A stretch of 64,000 bases of DNA from Bacteroides sp. (GCA_014802105.1 JAAVCX010000028.1:1-64000), one strand, 5' to 3'. Positions 35,927 through 45,620 are shown, counted from the first letter of the stretch. Numbers and translations: made by a program. Notes: a model not told the origin generated them from the sequence alone.

Positions 35927-37360
35927 ATGAAAATGTCTAAATTCAATATACTCCTCCTCTCTCTGAGCCTCTCGCTGGGAGCCACCTCGTGCAACGACTG
36001 GCTTTCCGTTCAGCCCGAGTCTGAGGTCGAGGACAAGGATCTCTTCTCGGCCGAGTCGGGCTTCAAGGAGGCGCTTGCCGGTGTCTACTCCTCGATGGTC
36101 AAGGATGCCACATACGCCCGTCAGCTCACCTTCGGGGCCCTTTCGGTAGCCGGTCAGGAGTGGGACAACTATCCTTCGGCCGAATACTCCGACTTCGCCG
36201 AATATAACTACGACATGGCCTCTCCGACAAGCATCATTGCCGGAATCTGGAGCACCGCCTACAACTCCATAGCCAATGCCAACAGCCTCCTCAAACACCT
36301 CGACGAGACCGACGTCCCCTTCCATGGCGACAACAAGGCCATCATCAAGGGCGAAGCCCTCGCCCTCAGAGCCATGCTCCATTTCGATCTCCTCCGTTGC
36401 TTTGGTGTGAGCTATCAGGTCGACCCCTCCAAGCCCTCCATCCCTTACACCACCGATTTCACCTATCGTGTCTTCCCCCAGCTCAAGGTCAGCGAGGTGG
36501 CCGACCTCATTCTCAAGGATCTCGACGATGCTCAGGCCCTGCTCGAGGTCGACCCCATCTACACCGGTCGCTCGGTGAGCCTCCTCGACGACAACGGCTA
36601 TCTCATCAACCGCACTATCCACCTCAACTACTGGGCCGTGCGTGCGCTCAAGGCCCGTGTGCTCCTCTGGACTCAGCGCTATGCCGAGGCCTACGCCGAG
36701 GCTAAGGCCGTCTACAGCAGCGACAAATTCTCATGGGCCACTCAGGATAAGCTCGGAAATGGCTACGACAACTCCTATGCCGACGAGCAGATCTTCGCCC
36801 TCCAGAACGTCAACCTCAAGACTCTCGGCGACAACTACTTCAGCAGCTCGCGCGACGCTTACAGCTTCTCGCTCAACCGCGCCACCCTGCTCAACCGCTT
36901 CGACAACGACGCCACCGACATCCGCTTCCTCTACGGCTTCTCCGAGGGGGAGACTTCCGACAATATCGACAAGCGATACATGAAGAAATATGTCGAGTCC
37001 TCGGGCGACGACTCCTGGTATCAGAGCAAGATGCCCATCCTGCGTGTCGGCGAGATGCTCCTCATCATGGCCGAGACTGCCTCCCATGCGGGCGACGACG
37101 GCCTGCAGTGGCTCAACGAGCTCCGCGCCGCGCGCAATCTCCAGCCGCTCACCGACACCTCGGCCTCTTCTCTCATCGACCTCATCACCGCCGAGTATCG
37201 CCGCGAGCTCCTCGGCGAGGGCCAGATCTTCTTCCTGTGCAAGCGCCTCAACCTCGACTATGTCTTCGGATCGGGCGTAGAGATGATCTCATCCAAGTCC
37301 TACACCTTCCCCCTGCCTCAGAGCGAGACCGAGCCCGGTCAGCGTCAGGAAAACCGTTAA
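35927..37360 (+). CDS. SusD/RagB-family substrate-binding lipoprotein
   Basis: This 477-residue surface lipoprotein has the lipobox in LSLGATSCNDW near residues 15-25. The N-terminal SusD-like helices include FKEALAGVYSSM and the C-terminal RagB/SusD domain includes MPILRVGEMLLIMAE and ITAEYRRELLGEGQIFFLCKR is split by these family marks. It caps the SusC barrel and captures ligand. It is second in the five-gene operon. Confidence 0.93.
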   Translation: MKMSKFNILLLSLSLSLGATSCNDWLSVQPESEVEDKDLFSAESGFKEALAGVYSSMVKDATYARQLTFGALSVAGQEWDNYPSAEYSDFAEYNYDMASPTSIIAGIWSTAYNSIANANSLLKHLDETDVPFHGDNKAIIKGEALALRAMLHFDLLRCFGVSYQVDPSKPSIPYTTDFTYRVFPQLKVSEVADLILKDLDDAQALLEVDPIYTGRSVSLLDDNGYLINRTIHLNYWAVRALKARVLLWTQRYAEAYAEAKAVYSSDKFSWATQDKLGNGYDNSYADEQIFALQNVNLKTLGDNYFSSSRDAYSFSLNRATLLNRFDNDATDIRFLYGFSEGETSDNIDKRYMKKYVESSGDDSWYQSKMPILRVGEMLLIMAETASHAGDDGLQWLNELRAARNLQPLTDTSASSLIDLITAEYRRELLGEGQIFFLCKRLNLDYVFGSGVEMISSKSYTFPLPQSETEPGQRQENR

Positions 37361-37381
37361 TCACCTTTCTTTAATTCCACA

Positions 37382-38179
37382 ATGGATTTTCTTATGAAAT
37401 CAACATATCTAAAGCTTGCAGCCCTGCTCTCGGTGATCTCCCTGGCTTCGTGTGACAAGGAGGAGGTCGACCGTTACGATGTCGACCGCTCGGCTCTGAA
37501 TATCGGCTTCACCTCGGCCTCTCAGCTTGTCCAGACCTCTGTCTGGAACTACTCCGAGACCACTACCGAGCGCCCTCTCAAATTCTATGCCCGTGTCTCG
37601 GGCATGCCTGCCGATGTCGACCGCAGCTTCAGCCTCGAGCTCTCAGGCGGCGATCTCCCCCTCGTAGGCTCGAGCGTGAGATTTGACTCTTACGCCATCC
37701 CTGCCGGTGAGGTCGACGGTGAGTTTGAGATCTTCTTCGACCCCGCCGGGCTGGCCGACCCCGCCGCCTTCTCCTCCGAGGAGGGCGAGCTCGTCATCAC
37801 CCTCATCCCCGACGAGACCTTTGCTCAGGGTGCCCAGGGTCAGAATGAGCTGCGCATCACCCTGCGCAACTTCCTGGCCAAGCCCGACGCCTGGGATGTA
37901 GGCGCCGGCTTCTACAAACCCTCGATCGCGAGCATCTTCGGAGTCTACTCCACCGAGAAGCTCCAGTTCATGATCGGGCAGGGAGCACCCGCCAACTTCA
38001 GCATCTTCACCAACCAGACCGAGAATGTTGTCCCCGACCCTGATAAGGCCGGTGCCTACATCATTTCCACCGGTTATGCCAACTTCCTCAAGCAGAAGTG
38101 TGTCAAGGCGCTAGAGCTCTACAACGCCACCCATTCCACCCCCCTCTGCGACAGCTTCGGTAATCCTATCTACTTCTAA
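37382..38179 (+). CDS. DUF4843 domain lipoprotein
   Basis: This 265-residue protein has a lipoprotein signal ending LASCDKEE near residues 19-26. The body has the features of DUF4843: a short segment with RPLKFYARVSG, the SVRFDSYAIPAGEVDG strand region and an IFFDPAGLADP segment. This domain usually follows SusC-SusD in Bacteroidales operons that also carry a PKD-like lipoprotein. It lies on the outer membrane surface. Ligand is unknown. An alternative start, MKSTYLK, lies four codons in. Confidence 0.85.
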   Translation: MDFLMKSTYLKLAALLSVISLASCDKEEVDRYDVDRSALNIGFTSASQLVQTSVWNYSETTTERPLKFYARVSGMPADVDRSFSLELSGGDLPLVGSSVRFDSYAIPAGEVDGEFEIFFDPAGLADPAAFSSEEGELVITLIPDETFAQGAQGQNELRITLRNFLAKPDAWDVGAGFYKPSIASIFGVYSTEKLQFMIGQGAPANFSIFTNQTENVVPDPDKAGAYIISTGYANFLKQKCVKALELYNATHSTPLCDSFGNPIYF

Positions 38180-38190
38180 TCCCCTAAGCG

Positions 38191-39807
38191 ATGAAAATAC
38201 TCGACTATAAATATAAGTTTGCGCTCCTCATGCTTGGGGCCGCTGCCCTCACGGCCTGCAGCGACGACAAAGGCAACTACGACTACACCGACCTCGACAC
38301 CGTCGAGATCTCTCTCGACTCTGACGACACCGATCGCACAGGCTTCACCATCGACCGTGGCGACAACCTGGTCATCAATCCCGTGATCTATTTCAACGGC
38401 CGACGTGTGACCGAAGGCTCCGACGCGCCCCTCGACTATCTCTGGACGTTCTACACCTCCCACACCGGTCTCGGGGCCGACTACACTGTCGACACCCTCT
38501 CGCGCGCCATGAACCTCGACGCCACCATCAACCGTGTCGGTGGCAGTTATGTGGCACGTCTCACAGTCACCAACCGCGACACCGGTGTCGAGGCCTACCT
38601 CCTCGCCGACTGTCAGGTCGAGGAGACCCTCACCGCCGGATGGATGCTCCTCTACGAGCGTGCCGACATGCCCGGCACCTCCGACGTGGGCCTCGTGGTC
38701 AACGAGATCTCCAAGAAAAATCTTGCCAAAAACAAGGAGTTCTGGAATCTCTACTCCTCTACTTCGGGCGGACGCCCCATCGACGGCACCCCCGTCTACA
38801 TCTATCATCAGATGTTCCCGATGGGTGTCGGTGTGCCCCGCATAGCCACCAGCCGTGCTCTCGTGGCTGTCAATAACGCCGACTTCACCCCTCTGGCCTC
38901 TACCGCCGACTTCTTCTTCGAGGAGGCTCCCCAGAGCGACTTCACCTGCTTCCTGCCCACAGTCGGCAAGCCCATGGTCAACTCTATGACCGAGATGCTG
39001 GTCACTGCCGACGGCAAGTGCCGCGTGCTCTCGGGCGATGCCAACGGCCTGGGTAAATTCAGCGACCCCCTGACCTCTGCCGGAGCCGCCGACTCGGAGT
39101 TTGCTCCCTGGTCTACCCAGATGTGCAACTACACGGCCATGCAGACCGTCGTCTTCGACAAGACCCTCTCGCGATTCTGCTACACCGTCAACGGCAGTTT
39201 CAACTTGCGTAATTTCCCGGCCCAGGCCGCCGAGATGGTAGCCTTTGATGTCAACGATCTCCACGGTGCCGAGCTGCTCTTCGGCGACTACAATGGCTTC
39301 ACTCCTGCCGGTGGCCCCGACATCATGCTCTTTGCCGACGGCAACTCGCGCTATATAGCCGAAGCTCAGTTCCATCTCACCCCCTCGATGCCTATCGGCA
39401 AGACTTGGACTGATGTCAGCGACGCCCCCGGCATACTCCAGACCTCTGCATTTGCCGTCAACGGCCTCGGCCGCTACGCTTTCTATGGCTCCGGCAACAA
39501 GGTCTACACCCTCACCTACGACAACGGCCGCGCCTCTCAGGTCTGGGAAGCCCCCTCGGCCGACGAGACCGTCACCTGCATCGCCACTCATAAATACTAT
39601 GCCGGCATGATAGCTACCGCCATGATGCCCAACATCAACAATGCCGTCCATATCGCCACCTGGAACGAGTCCACCCGCCAGGGCAAGCTCTACGAGATGT
39701 ATATCAATCCCGCCAGCGGTGCCATCCTCCCGGGCCGTCCGTCTTTCGAGTACACTGTCCCCGGCAAGGTCAAGTCTATGAACTGGAAATATGAAATGGC
39801 TATGTAA
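38191..39807 (+). CDS. PKD-like family lipoprotein
   Basis: This 538-residue lipoprotein has its lipobox in AAALTACSDDKG near residues 20-28. An Ig/PKD-like domain (residues about 35-135, with PLDYLWTFYTSHTG) is followed by a probable beta-propeller-like region up to the C-terminus. It starts 11 bp after the DUF4843 gene. Together these two are typical accessory surface lipoproteins of this SusCD class. Confidence 0.82.
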   Translation: MKILDYKYKFALLMLGAAALTACSDDKGNYDYTDLDTVEISLDSDDTDRTGFTIDRGDNLVINPVIYFNGRRVTEGSDAPLDYLWTFYTSHTGLGADYTVDTLSRAMNLDATINRVGGSYVARLTVTNRDTGVEAYLLADCQVEETLTAGWMLLYERADMPGTSDVGLVVNEISKKNLAKNKEFWNLYSSTSGGRPIDGTPVYIYHQMFPMGVGVPRIATSRALVAVNNADFTPLASTADFFFEEAPQSDFTCFLPTVGKPMVNSMTEMLVTADGKCRVLSGDANGLGKFSDPLTSAGAADSEFAPWSTQMCNYTAMQTVVFDKTLSRFCYTVNGSFNLRNFPAQAAEMVAFDVNDLHGAELLFGDYNGFTPAGGPDIMLFADGNSRYIAEAQFHLTPSMPIGKTWTDVSDAPGILQTSAFAVNGLGRYAFYGSGNKVYTLTYDNGRASQVWEAPSADETVTCIATHKYYAGMIATAMMPNINNAVHIATWNESTRQGKLYEMYINPASGAILPGRPSFEYTVPGKVKSMNWKYEMAM

Positions 39808-39849
39808 ATCAGCCTCGTTAACCGATCATCAATTAATACTTACTCTCAA

Positions 39850-41022
39850 ATGAAACTTTTCAAGACACTCGCCGCAGTGGCGGCTCTTACATTGAGCTCC
39901 ATCCCGGCCATGGCCCAGGGTATCGACTTCATGCCCGAAGGTTCAAAGCTCAACGACGCCGTCGCCAAGGCTAAGGCCGAGGGCAAAATGGTGTTTCTCG
40001 ACTGCTACACCTCCTGGTGTGGCCCCTGCAAGATGATGTCATCAAAGATCTTCCCTACTCAGGAGGTCGGTGATTTCATGAACCCCCGCTACGTCTCCAT
40101 CAAGATCGACATGGAGAAGGGCGAGGGCCCGTCGCTGGTCGAGAAACTTCAGATTTCGGCCTATCCCACCTTTATTATATTCAACGGCGACGGCGAGGAG
40201 GTAGGCCGTTTCCTCGGTGGCAGCGACGCCGCCCGCTTCATCGACAATGTCACCAAAAACAGTGTCGACAACGGTTCGGCCGAGATGCAGAAACGTTTCG
40301 ACGCCGGCGACCGCGACCCGCAGTTCCTCACCGACTATCTCACCATGCTCTCCAAGGCCTATAAGCGCAAACAGTGTGGCGAAGTGGCCGAGATCATCCT
40401 CGACGGCAAAGCCGAGACCTTTGCCTCCGACTCTGTCCTGACCAACATCTTCATGGGTCACATCTCCAACCCCTTCTGCCCCGCCTTTGTCTATACGGCC
40501 AAAAATCCCTCGGCCCTCATCGCCGCTATCGGTCAGATGCCCGTGACAATGAAGCTCCGCAGTGTCTGGGAGAGATACCCCATGACCCTCGTCAGCGAGG
40601 AGAATGGCAAAGTTTCCTTTGACACCGTGGCCTTCACCCGCTTCCTCGACCTCATGGCCGAGTGTGGCGAGCCCGAGGCCGACCGCTACCGTTGCATGGG
40701 TCTGCTCAACTATGCCAAGCGTGCCGCCGACTGGAACGCCTATATGGATGCTGCCGAGGCCTACGCTGCGAGCTCAAGCGTCGACATGGACGACATGACC
40801 ATGGCACGTGTGGCCAAACCGATCCTCGAGGACTGCAAAGACCAGGCTCAGCGTCTGCGTCTCAAAACCCTCATTGACACCCGTCTTGATCAGATACGTT
40901 CGGGCAAGCGACAGGCCCAGACCCAGATAGGACAGATGAAGCTCTCGATGCCTACCGACAAGCTTCTCGAGCGTCTTGCCGCTGATCTCGCCAACCCCGC
41001 TCCTGCCGCCGCCAACTCCTGA
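39850..41022 (+). CDS. Exported thioredoxin-fold protein
   Basis: This 390-residue protein has a signal peptide (MKLFKTLAAVAALTLSSIPAMA, cleaved before QG). The thioredoxin-like domain occupies residues 25-140. Its WCGPC redox motif sits in SWCGPCKMMSSKIF and the cis-Pro in ISAYPTFIIF. The C-terminal 250 residues are helical and unassigned. It is the last gene of the SusCD operon and may serve disulphide exchange in the periplasm. Confidence 0.87.
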   Translation: MKLFKTLAAVAALTLSSIPAMAQGIDFMPEGSKLNDAVAKAKAEGKMVFLDCYTSWCGPCKMMSSKIFPTQEVGDFMNPRYVSIKIDMEKGEGPSLVEKLQISAYPTFIIFNGDGEEVGRFLGGSDAARFIDNVTKNSVDNGSAEMQKRFDAGDRDPQFLTDYLTMLSKAYKRKQCGEVAEIILDGKAETFASDSVLTNIFMGHISNPFCPAFVYTAKNPSALIAAIGQMPVTMKLRSVWERYPMTLVSEENGKVSFDTVAFTRFLDLMAECGEPEADRYRCMGLLNYAKRAADWNAYMDAAEAYAASSSVDMDDMTMARVAKPILEDCKDQAQRLRLKTLIDTRLDQIRSGKRQAQTQIGQMKLSMPTDKLLERLAADLANPAPAAANS

Positions 41023-41098
41023 TCAGTCTAAGGGGGGGGCGTTTTAAACGACCTCTTTTACACAACCGCTCCCCCTCGACACCAAAGTCAACCTCAAA

Positions 41099-41134
41099 AA
41101 TAACGGAACGCCCCCTGCGCTCCGTTATTTTTTT
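41099..41134 (+). terminator. Terminator of the SusCD operon
   Basis: AATAACGGA (41099-41107) pairs with TCCGTTATT (41121-41129), followed by a T7 run. Confidence 0.85.
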
Positions 41135-41154
41135 ACCCCTTTTCCGCCCCTGCG

Positions 41155-41352
41155 TTATGTCGGGAGGGGTGAAAAGTGGCAGTTCAGTCCGCCCCTGCGT
41201 TTTGTCGGTAGGGGTGGAAAATGACAGTTCCGGCCGCTCTTGCGTTTTGTCGGGAGGGGTGAAAAGTGGCAGTTCAGTCCGCCCCAGCGGTTTGTCGAGA
41301 GGGTTAAAAAATGGCAGTTTCGGCCGCTTTTGCGGTTTGTCGATAGGTGTTT
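41155..41352. repeat. 45-bp tandem repeat array, about 4.4 units
   Basis: Units of 45 bp begin with TTTGTCGGKAGGGGTG and contain TGGCAGTTC and CCGCCCCTGCG. Units 1 and 3 are nearly identical, as are 2 and 4, so a 90-bp higher-order period is visible. Both strands stay open in one frame because 45 is a multiple of three, but neither product looks like a protein. No spacers are present. Confidence 0.85.
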
Positions 41353-41414
41353 CTGCCCCCAAAAGTAATTTAACAATATTTAATAAAGTCGTGAACTTGT
41401 TTGAACCAAAAAAT

Positions 41415-41448
41415 TTTGTAATTATTTAAATTTTATTATATATATTTG
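41415..41448 (+). promoter_or_regulatory. Promoter of the large leucine-rich repeat gene
   Basis: TTTG at 41415-41418 and TATATTTG at 41441-41448 are spaced by 22 bp in an AT-rich stretch. Transcription would start near 41455. Confidence 0.65.
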
Positions 41449-41483
41449 CAGGTGAATTTTACCAAAACCACTCAGCAGATAAT

Positions 41484-44400
41484 ATGAAAGTAAAACTACT
41501 CTCGTTTTCGCTTCGCCGATGGTTGCCCGTGCTTCTCATAGCCCTTGCGACCCACCTCTCGGCCCGGCCAGTATTCACCTACTCTTACCGATCTGACGGC
41601 ACCTGTAAGCTCACATCGGTCTCTTCCGCCTCAGGAATTGTAGCTATTGAGGATGATGTGTTATATAATGACGAGCTCTATAAGGTCACCGAGATTGCTC
41701 CCGGCGTGTTCAAGGACTGCGCCGAGTTGACCGGCCTGAATATGGGCCGTTATATCACCGCCATCCCCGAATCGTTCTGTCAGGATTGCCCGGCCCTGAC
41801 TTATGTGTATTTCTCCGCCTCCTCAACCGTCACCTCTATCGGCAAGCAGGCCTTCAGGGATTGCACCTCTCTCCTTGGATTTACTATTCCCGAGACAGTC
41901 ACCTCTGTCGACGAGCAGGCTTTCCGTGGCTGCTCCTCCCTGGCTTCGATCACCATTCCCGAGGGTGTGACATCGATCGGCAACAGTGCTTTCCGCGACT
42001 GTCCGGCTATGAACTTTATCGCTTTCAGAGGCAAGGCTCTCAAGAGCATCGGCTCCTACGCCTTCTATGGTTGCACCGGCCTTGAATTTGTGTCGTTCGA
42101 CGAGGCGGGTGCTATCGAGGTTCCCGACAATATCTTCAGCGAGTCGGTCTATTCATCAGCCACTCTCTATTATCCAAGTTTCAGCTACTATAATATCCCC
42201 GCTCCCTGGACCCGTTTTAAATTTGAGTCTGTCAGGTCTGCCACCCCCCGGCTCGTCTACTCAGTCTCTCGCGGAAACGCCACCTGTAATGGCTATGAGG
42301 GCTATAAACCCCATGGTGACATCGAGATACTCTCAGAGTATGAGGGGGCTCCCGTGGTGTCGGTTACCGGATTTAAGAACACTCGGATCTCCTCGGTCAA
42401 AATCCCCGAGTCAGTGACAACTATCGGGAATGGGGCTTTCTCTGATTGTGACAGCCTTGTAAATGTAGATCTCCCGTCCTCACTCACCACGATCGACCAT
42501 TCAGCTTTTTCAGGGTGTTCTTTTCTTAGGGTAATTTCAATCCCCGATGGGGTCACCTCCATCGGCCAAAGGGCTTTCTACAATTGCTCTTACCTCAGAA
42601 AGGTCACCCTCCCGTCGAGGTTGAAGTATGTCCCTACCGATGTATTCTCTTATTGCAGTCTGGATTCCATCGTGCTTCCCGACTCGGTCAACCACATCGC
42701 CTCCTATGCTTTCAGAGATTGCCATAGTTTGAAGTCAATCACTCTCCCCGACTCGCTCAAACGCATCCGCGGCGGAGCGTTTATCAACTGCTCCTCACTC
42801 GTCTCTATCTCTATACCTGACGCTGTGACCGAGCTTGAGAGCCAAACTTTCTCGGGTTGCACCTCTCTTGCCTCGATCACCCTTCCGGCCTCTCTGACCT
42901 CTATCAACAGGTCTACGTTCAAGGATTGCAACTCCATCTCTACGATCGTCTACGACACCGACAATCCCGTCGCCGCTGACAACAGCCTGTTCTCTGACGG
43001 CATCTATTCCCATGCCACTCTCTACACCTCCTGTCCGGCCGGGAAGCTCGCCACGGTAGCTCCATGGAATAAATTCGCTTTCGTGAAATCGATGGACGAT
43101 CTCGCTGACAGCGACAATCTGCGCTATTCCTTTGACGAGACTACCCACACCTGTGCGGTCACCGGCTATCTCGAAACTCCTGAGGGTGAACTCGTGATCC
43201 CTTCTGAAAAAAATGGTTATACTGTCACGTCTATATCTGACGGTGCTTTCGGTGGCTGCGTCGGCATGACCTCTCTGACCATTCCAAATTCTGTGACAAC
43301 TATTGGATCAGATGCTTTTTACAATACAGGTCTCACCACCCTCACTATTCCCAATTCGGTAAAGGAAATCGGCTCCTACGCTTTTTATAAAAACGATAAC
43401 TTGACAAGCGTCACCATTCCCGGTTCAGTCACTTCATCGGGAAACTATGTTTTTTCAGATGCTCTGACTGAGATTTATTATGACGCCGTCACCCCTTCGG
43501 CCCTGAACCCGGAATTATTTTGGAATATAGATTACGACAAGGTCAAGCTCTACACCTCCAGCCGGCCCGATAAGCTCATGAGTCTCGAGCCTTGGAACAA
43601 GTTTGAGACTATCAAGCCTATCGACGATAATTGCACTCTGAAATACAATTTCGACGATGCCTCCAAGACCTGCTCGGTCATCGGCTATGAAGGCTCGAAG
43701 CCTCTCTATGTCTTCGATATACCCTCCGACGTCGACGGCTACACGGTCACCTCGATCGGTGCCGATGCCTTCAAGGGTTGTGACGGTATCATTAAAATCA
43801 ATTTCCCCTCCTCTCTTACCTCTATCGTTGACGGTGCTTTCGACGGTTGCTCACTGCTCGCATCCATGTCTTTACCCGAGACTCTCACCTCTATCGGCGA
43901 CAATGCCTTCAGGGGGGCTGCCGCTCTGAAAGTGCTGACCATCCCGGCCGGTGTCACCTCGCTGGGCCGGCAGGCTTTCTATGGTTGCACGGCTGTCGAC
44001 ACGGTTTACTATGCCACCAAATCTCCCGTAGCATCCACCGCCGACCTCTTCTCCTCCGATACCTACTCCAAGGCCCTCCTCTGGACCGATACCACCTACG
44101 ACAACACTTCCAGGTTGCTCCCCTGGGGACTCTTCCGACACACCGATTGCATCTCGGCTCCCGATCCCTTTATTTACAGCTATGACGACACCAACAACAC
44201 CTGCTCGTTGACCGGCTACCGATACAAGCGAGATCCCTGGACCGGGGAAATATTAGAACGTATTGAAGGCGATATTGTCATTCCCGCTAAGAAAGACAAC
44301 TACACTGTCACTTCGATCGGAGAAGAAGCGTTTTTTCAACACACTGGTATCACCTCGGTTTCATTGCCCGAGTCGATCAAATCTATTGGCTCTTATGCTT

Positions 44401-45389
44401 TTTGGCTATGCAGAAATCTCACTAAAGTTGAATATGCGAGTCTGGAATCATTCTTAAATATGGATAGAGATAACCCTCATATTCCCGTTCACAGCGTTTA
44501 TGTGGCCGGCAAGGAGATAACCGAGGTAATTATACCACGGTCTTTCACCAAGATCAAGGATTATACATTTTCTGGTTGCTCGAGCATTAAGTCAGTTACT
44601 ATCCCCAACACTGTCACATCGATCGGAGAGGATGCTTTTAACTCTTCAGGAATCACCTCAATCGATATACCCACTTCCGTTACTTCGATCGGATCGTATG
44701 CTTTTAACAATTCGGGTCTCACCTCAGTCGATATACCCACTTCCGTTACTTCAATCGGATCGTTTGCATTTGCTCGCTTAGGACTCACCGATGTTGTCAT
44801 CCCTGAGTCGGTGACTGAAATGGGTGAGTATGTATTCTCTTACTGTTATTCGCTGAAGTCATTCTCCTGGCCGACTTCGTTACCCACCATGCCCGGATGT
44901 ACATTCTATCGTTGCTATTCACTCAACCCGATTATCATTCCTAATACCGTGAAACGTATTAAAGGAATGGCCCTCGGTAGCGCAAGGGAAGATTACATGT
45001 CGGTGACATACGTCTATATACCCGGCTCGGTAGAGACATTTGACAGTAAGGTTTTCAACAATTGTATCTATCTTAAGAGTGTGGTCTACGACACCGACAA
45101 TCCAGTCGAAGGCCCCGAAGATATGTTCCCCGAGGAGGTCTATTCCAACGCCACCCTCTACACCGACTGTCCTCCCGAGAAGATAGCCCGTGTGACCCCC
45201 TGGCGTCTCTTCAGTAAAGTCTCCGGCACCTCGGCCATAGAGCTGACCCCTGACGATCCCGTGATCGACGGCCCTGTCGAGATCTTCACCCTCACCGGTG
45301 TACGCGTAGGCAGTGATACCCGGGCACTTGCCCCCGGCATATACATCGAGCGCCGCGGCTCCAAGACCCGCAAGATCTCCGTCCGCTGA
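41484..45389 (+). CDS. BspA-like leucine-rich repeat surface protein, probable T9SS client
   Basis: This 1301-residue exported protein has a signal sequence (LPVLLIALATHLSA) and many LRR_5/BspA-type repeats of the form LTSITIPxSVTSIGxxAFxxC. Five modules each open with a Y-x(6)-TC segment at residues about 33, 258, 548, 720 and 899. The last 40 residues (EIFTLTGVRVGSDTRALAPG ... KTRKISVR) look like a C-terminal type IX sorting signal. Such proteins mediate adhesion. SprA at the other end of the window is the matching translocon. Two 69-bp units at 44647-44770 are nearly identical. Confidence 0.9.
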   Translation: MKVKLLSFSLRRWLPVLLIALATHLSARPVFTYSYRSDGTCKLTSVSSASGIVAIEDDVLYNDELYKVTEIAPGVFKDCAELTGLNMGRYITAIPESFCQDCPALTYVYFSASSTVTSIGKQAFRDCTSLLGFTIPETVTSVDEQAFRGCSSLASITIPEGVTSIGNSAFRDCPAMNFIAFRGKALKSIGSYAFYGCTGLEFVSFDEAGAIEVPDNIFSESVYSSATLYYPSFSYYNIPAPWTRFKFESVRSATPRLVYSVSRGNATCNGYEGYKPHGDIEILSEYEGAPVVSVTGFKNTRISSVKIPESVTTIGNGAFSDCDSLVNVDLPSSLTTIDHSAFSGCSFLRVISIPDGVTSIGQRAFYNCSYLRKVTLPSRLKYVPTDVFSYCSLDSIVLPDSVNHIASYAFRDCHSLKSITLPDSLKRIRGGAFINCSSLVSISIPDAVTELESQTFSGCTSLASITLPASLTSINRSTFKDCNSISTIVYDTDNPVAADNSLFSDGIYSHATLYTSCPAGKLATVAPWNKFAFVKSMDDLADSDNLRYSFDETTHTCAVTGYLETPEGELVIPSEKNGYTVTSISDGAFGGCVGMTSLTIPNSVTTIGSDAFYNTGLTTLTIPNSVKEIGSYAFYKNDNLTSVTIPGSVTSSGNYVFSDALTEIYYDAVTPSALNPELFWNIDYDKVKLYTSSRPDKLMSLEPWNKFETIKPIDDNCTLKYNFDDASKTCSVIGYEGSKPLYVFDIPSDVDGYTVTSIGADAFKGCDGIIKINFPSSLTSIVDGAFDGCSLLASMSLPETLTSIGDNAFRGAAALKVLTIPAGVTSLGRQAFYGCTAVDTVYYATKSPVASTADLFSSDTYSKALLWTDTTYDNTSRLLPWGLFRHTDCISAPDPFIYSYDDTNNTCSLTGYRYKRDPWTGEILERIEGDIVIPAKKDNYTVTSIGEEAFFQHTGITSVSLPESIKSIGSYAFWLCRNLTKVEYASLESFLNMDRDNPHIPVHSVYVAGKEITEVIIPRSFTKIKDYTFSGCSSIKSVTIPNTVTSIGEDAFNSSGITSIDIPTSVTSIGSYAFNNSGLTSVDIPTSVTSIGSFAFARLGLTDVVIPESVTEMGEYVFSYCYSLKSFSWPTSLPTMPGCTFYRCYSLNPIIIPNTVKRIKGMALGSAREDYMSVTYVYIPGSVETFDSKVFNNCIYLKSVVYDTDNPVEGPEDMFPEEVYSNATLYTDCPPEKIARVTPWRLFSKVSGTSAIELTPDDPVIDGPVEIFTLTGVRVGSDTRALAPGIYIERRGSKTRKISVR

Positions 45390-45403
45390 CCCATCAGGTC
45401 TCT

Positions 45404-45512
45404 CTCCACGCGGTTTACCCCGTCCCCCCTCAAGGGCGCGCTCCACGCGGTTTACCCCGTCCCCCCTCACGGGCGTCTCCACGCGGTTTATCCCGCCCCA
45501 CTTACGGGCGAC
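45404..45512. repeat. 36-bp GC-rich tandem repeat, three copies
   Basis: Units at 45404, 45441 and 45477 begin CTCCACGCGGTTTAYCCC and end in a CCCGT...ACGGG mini-hairpin. They follow the leucine-rich repeat gene directly. Confidence 0.85.
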
Positions 45513-45577
45513 CCCGTGGCAGAGATGAACCGTCAGTAACCCCATCTGAAATAGATTTAGTTTAATACATTCCCCCC

Positions 45578-45620
45578 GCCGGGCATCCTCACCAACCGAA
45601 GGATGCCCGGCTTCCATTTT
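45578..45620 (+). terminator. Terminator of the leucine-rich repeat gene
   Basis: GCCGGGCATCC (45578-45588) pairs perfectly with GGATGCCCGGC (45601-45611) around a 12-nt loop, followed by TTCCATTTTT. Confidence 0.85.

Noticed and set aside
38176-39651. 491-codon open frame on the minus strand
   Set aside because: Antisense to the PKD-like lipoprotein gene, with low-complexity Gly/Val/Asp content.
41155-41352. CRISPR array
   Set aside because: Units are contiguous without spacers and no cas genes are present.
41157-41429. Possible repeat protein with 15-residue units
   Set aside because: The 45-bp period keeps both strands open by arithmetic. There is no promoter or signal and the product looks random.
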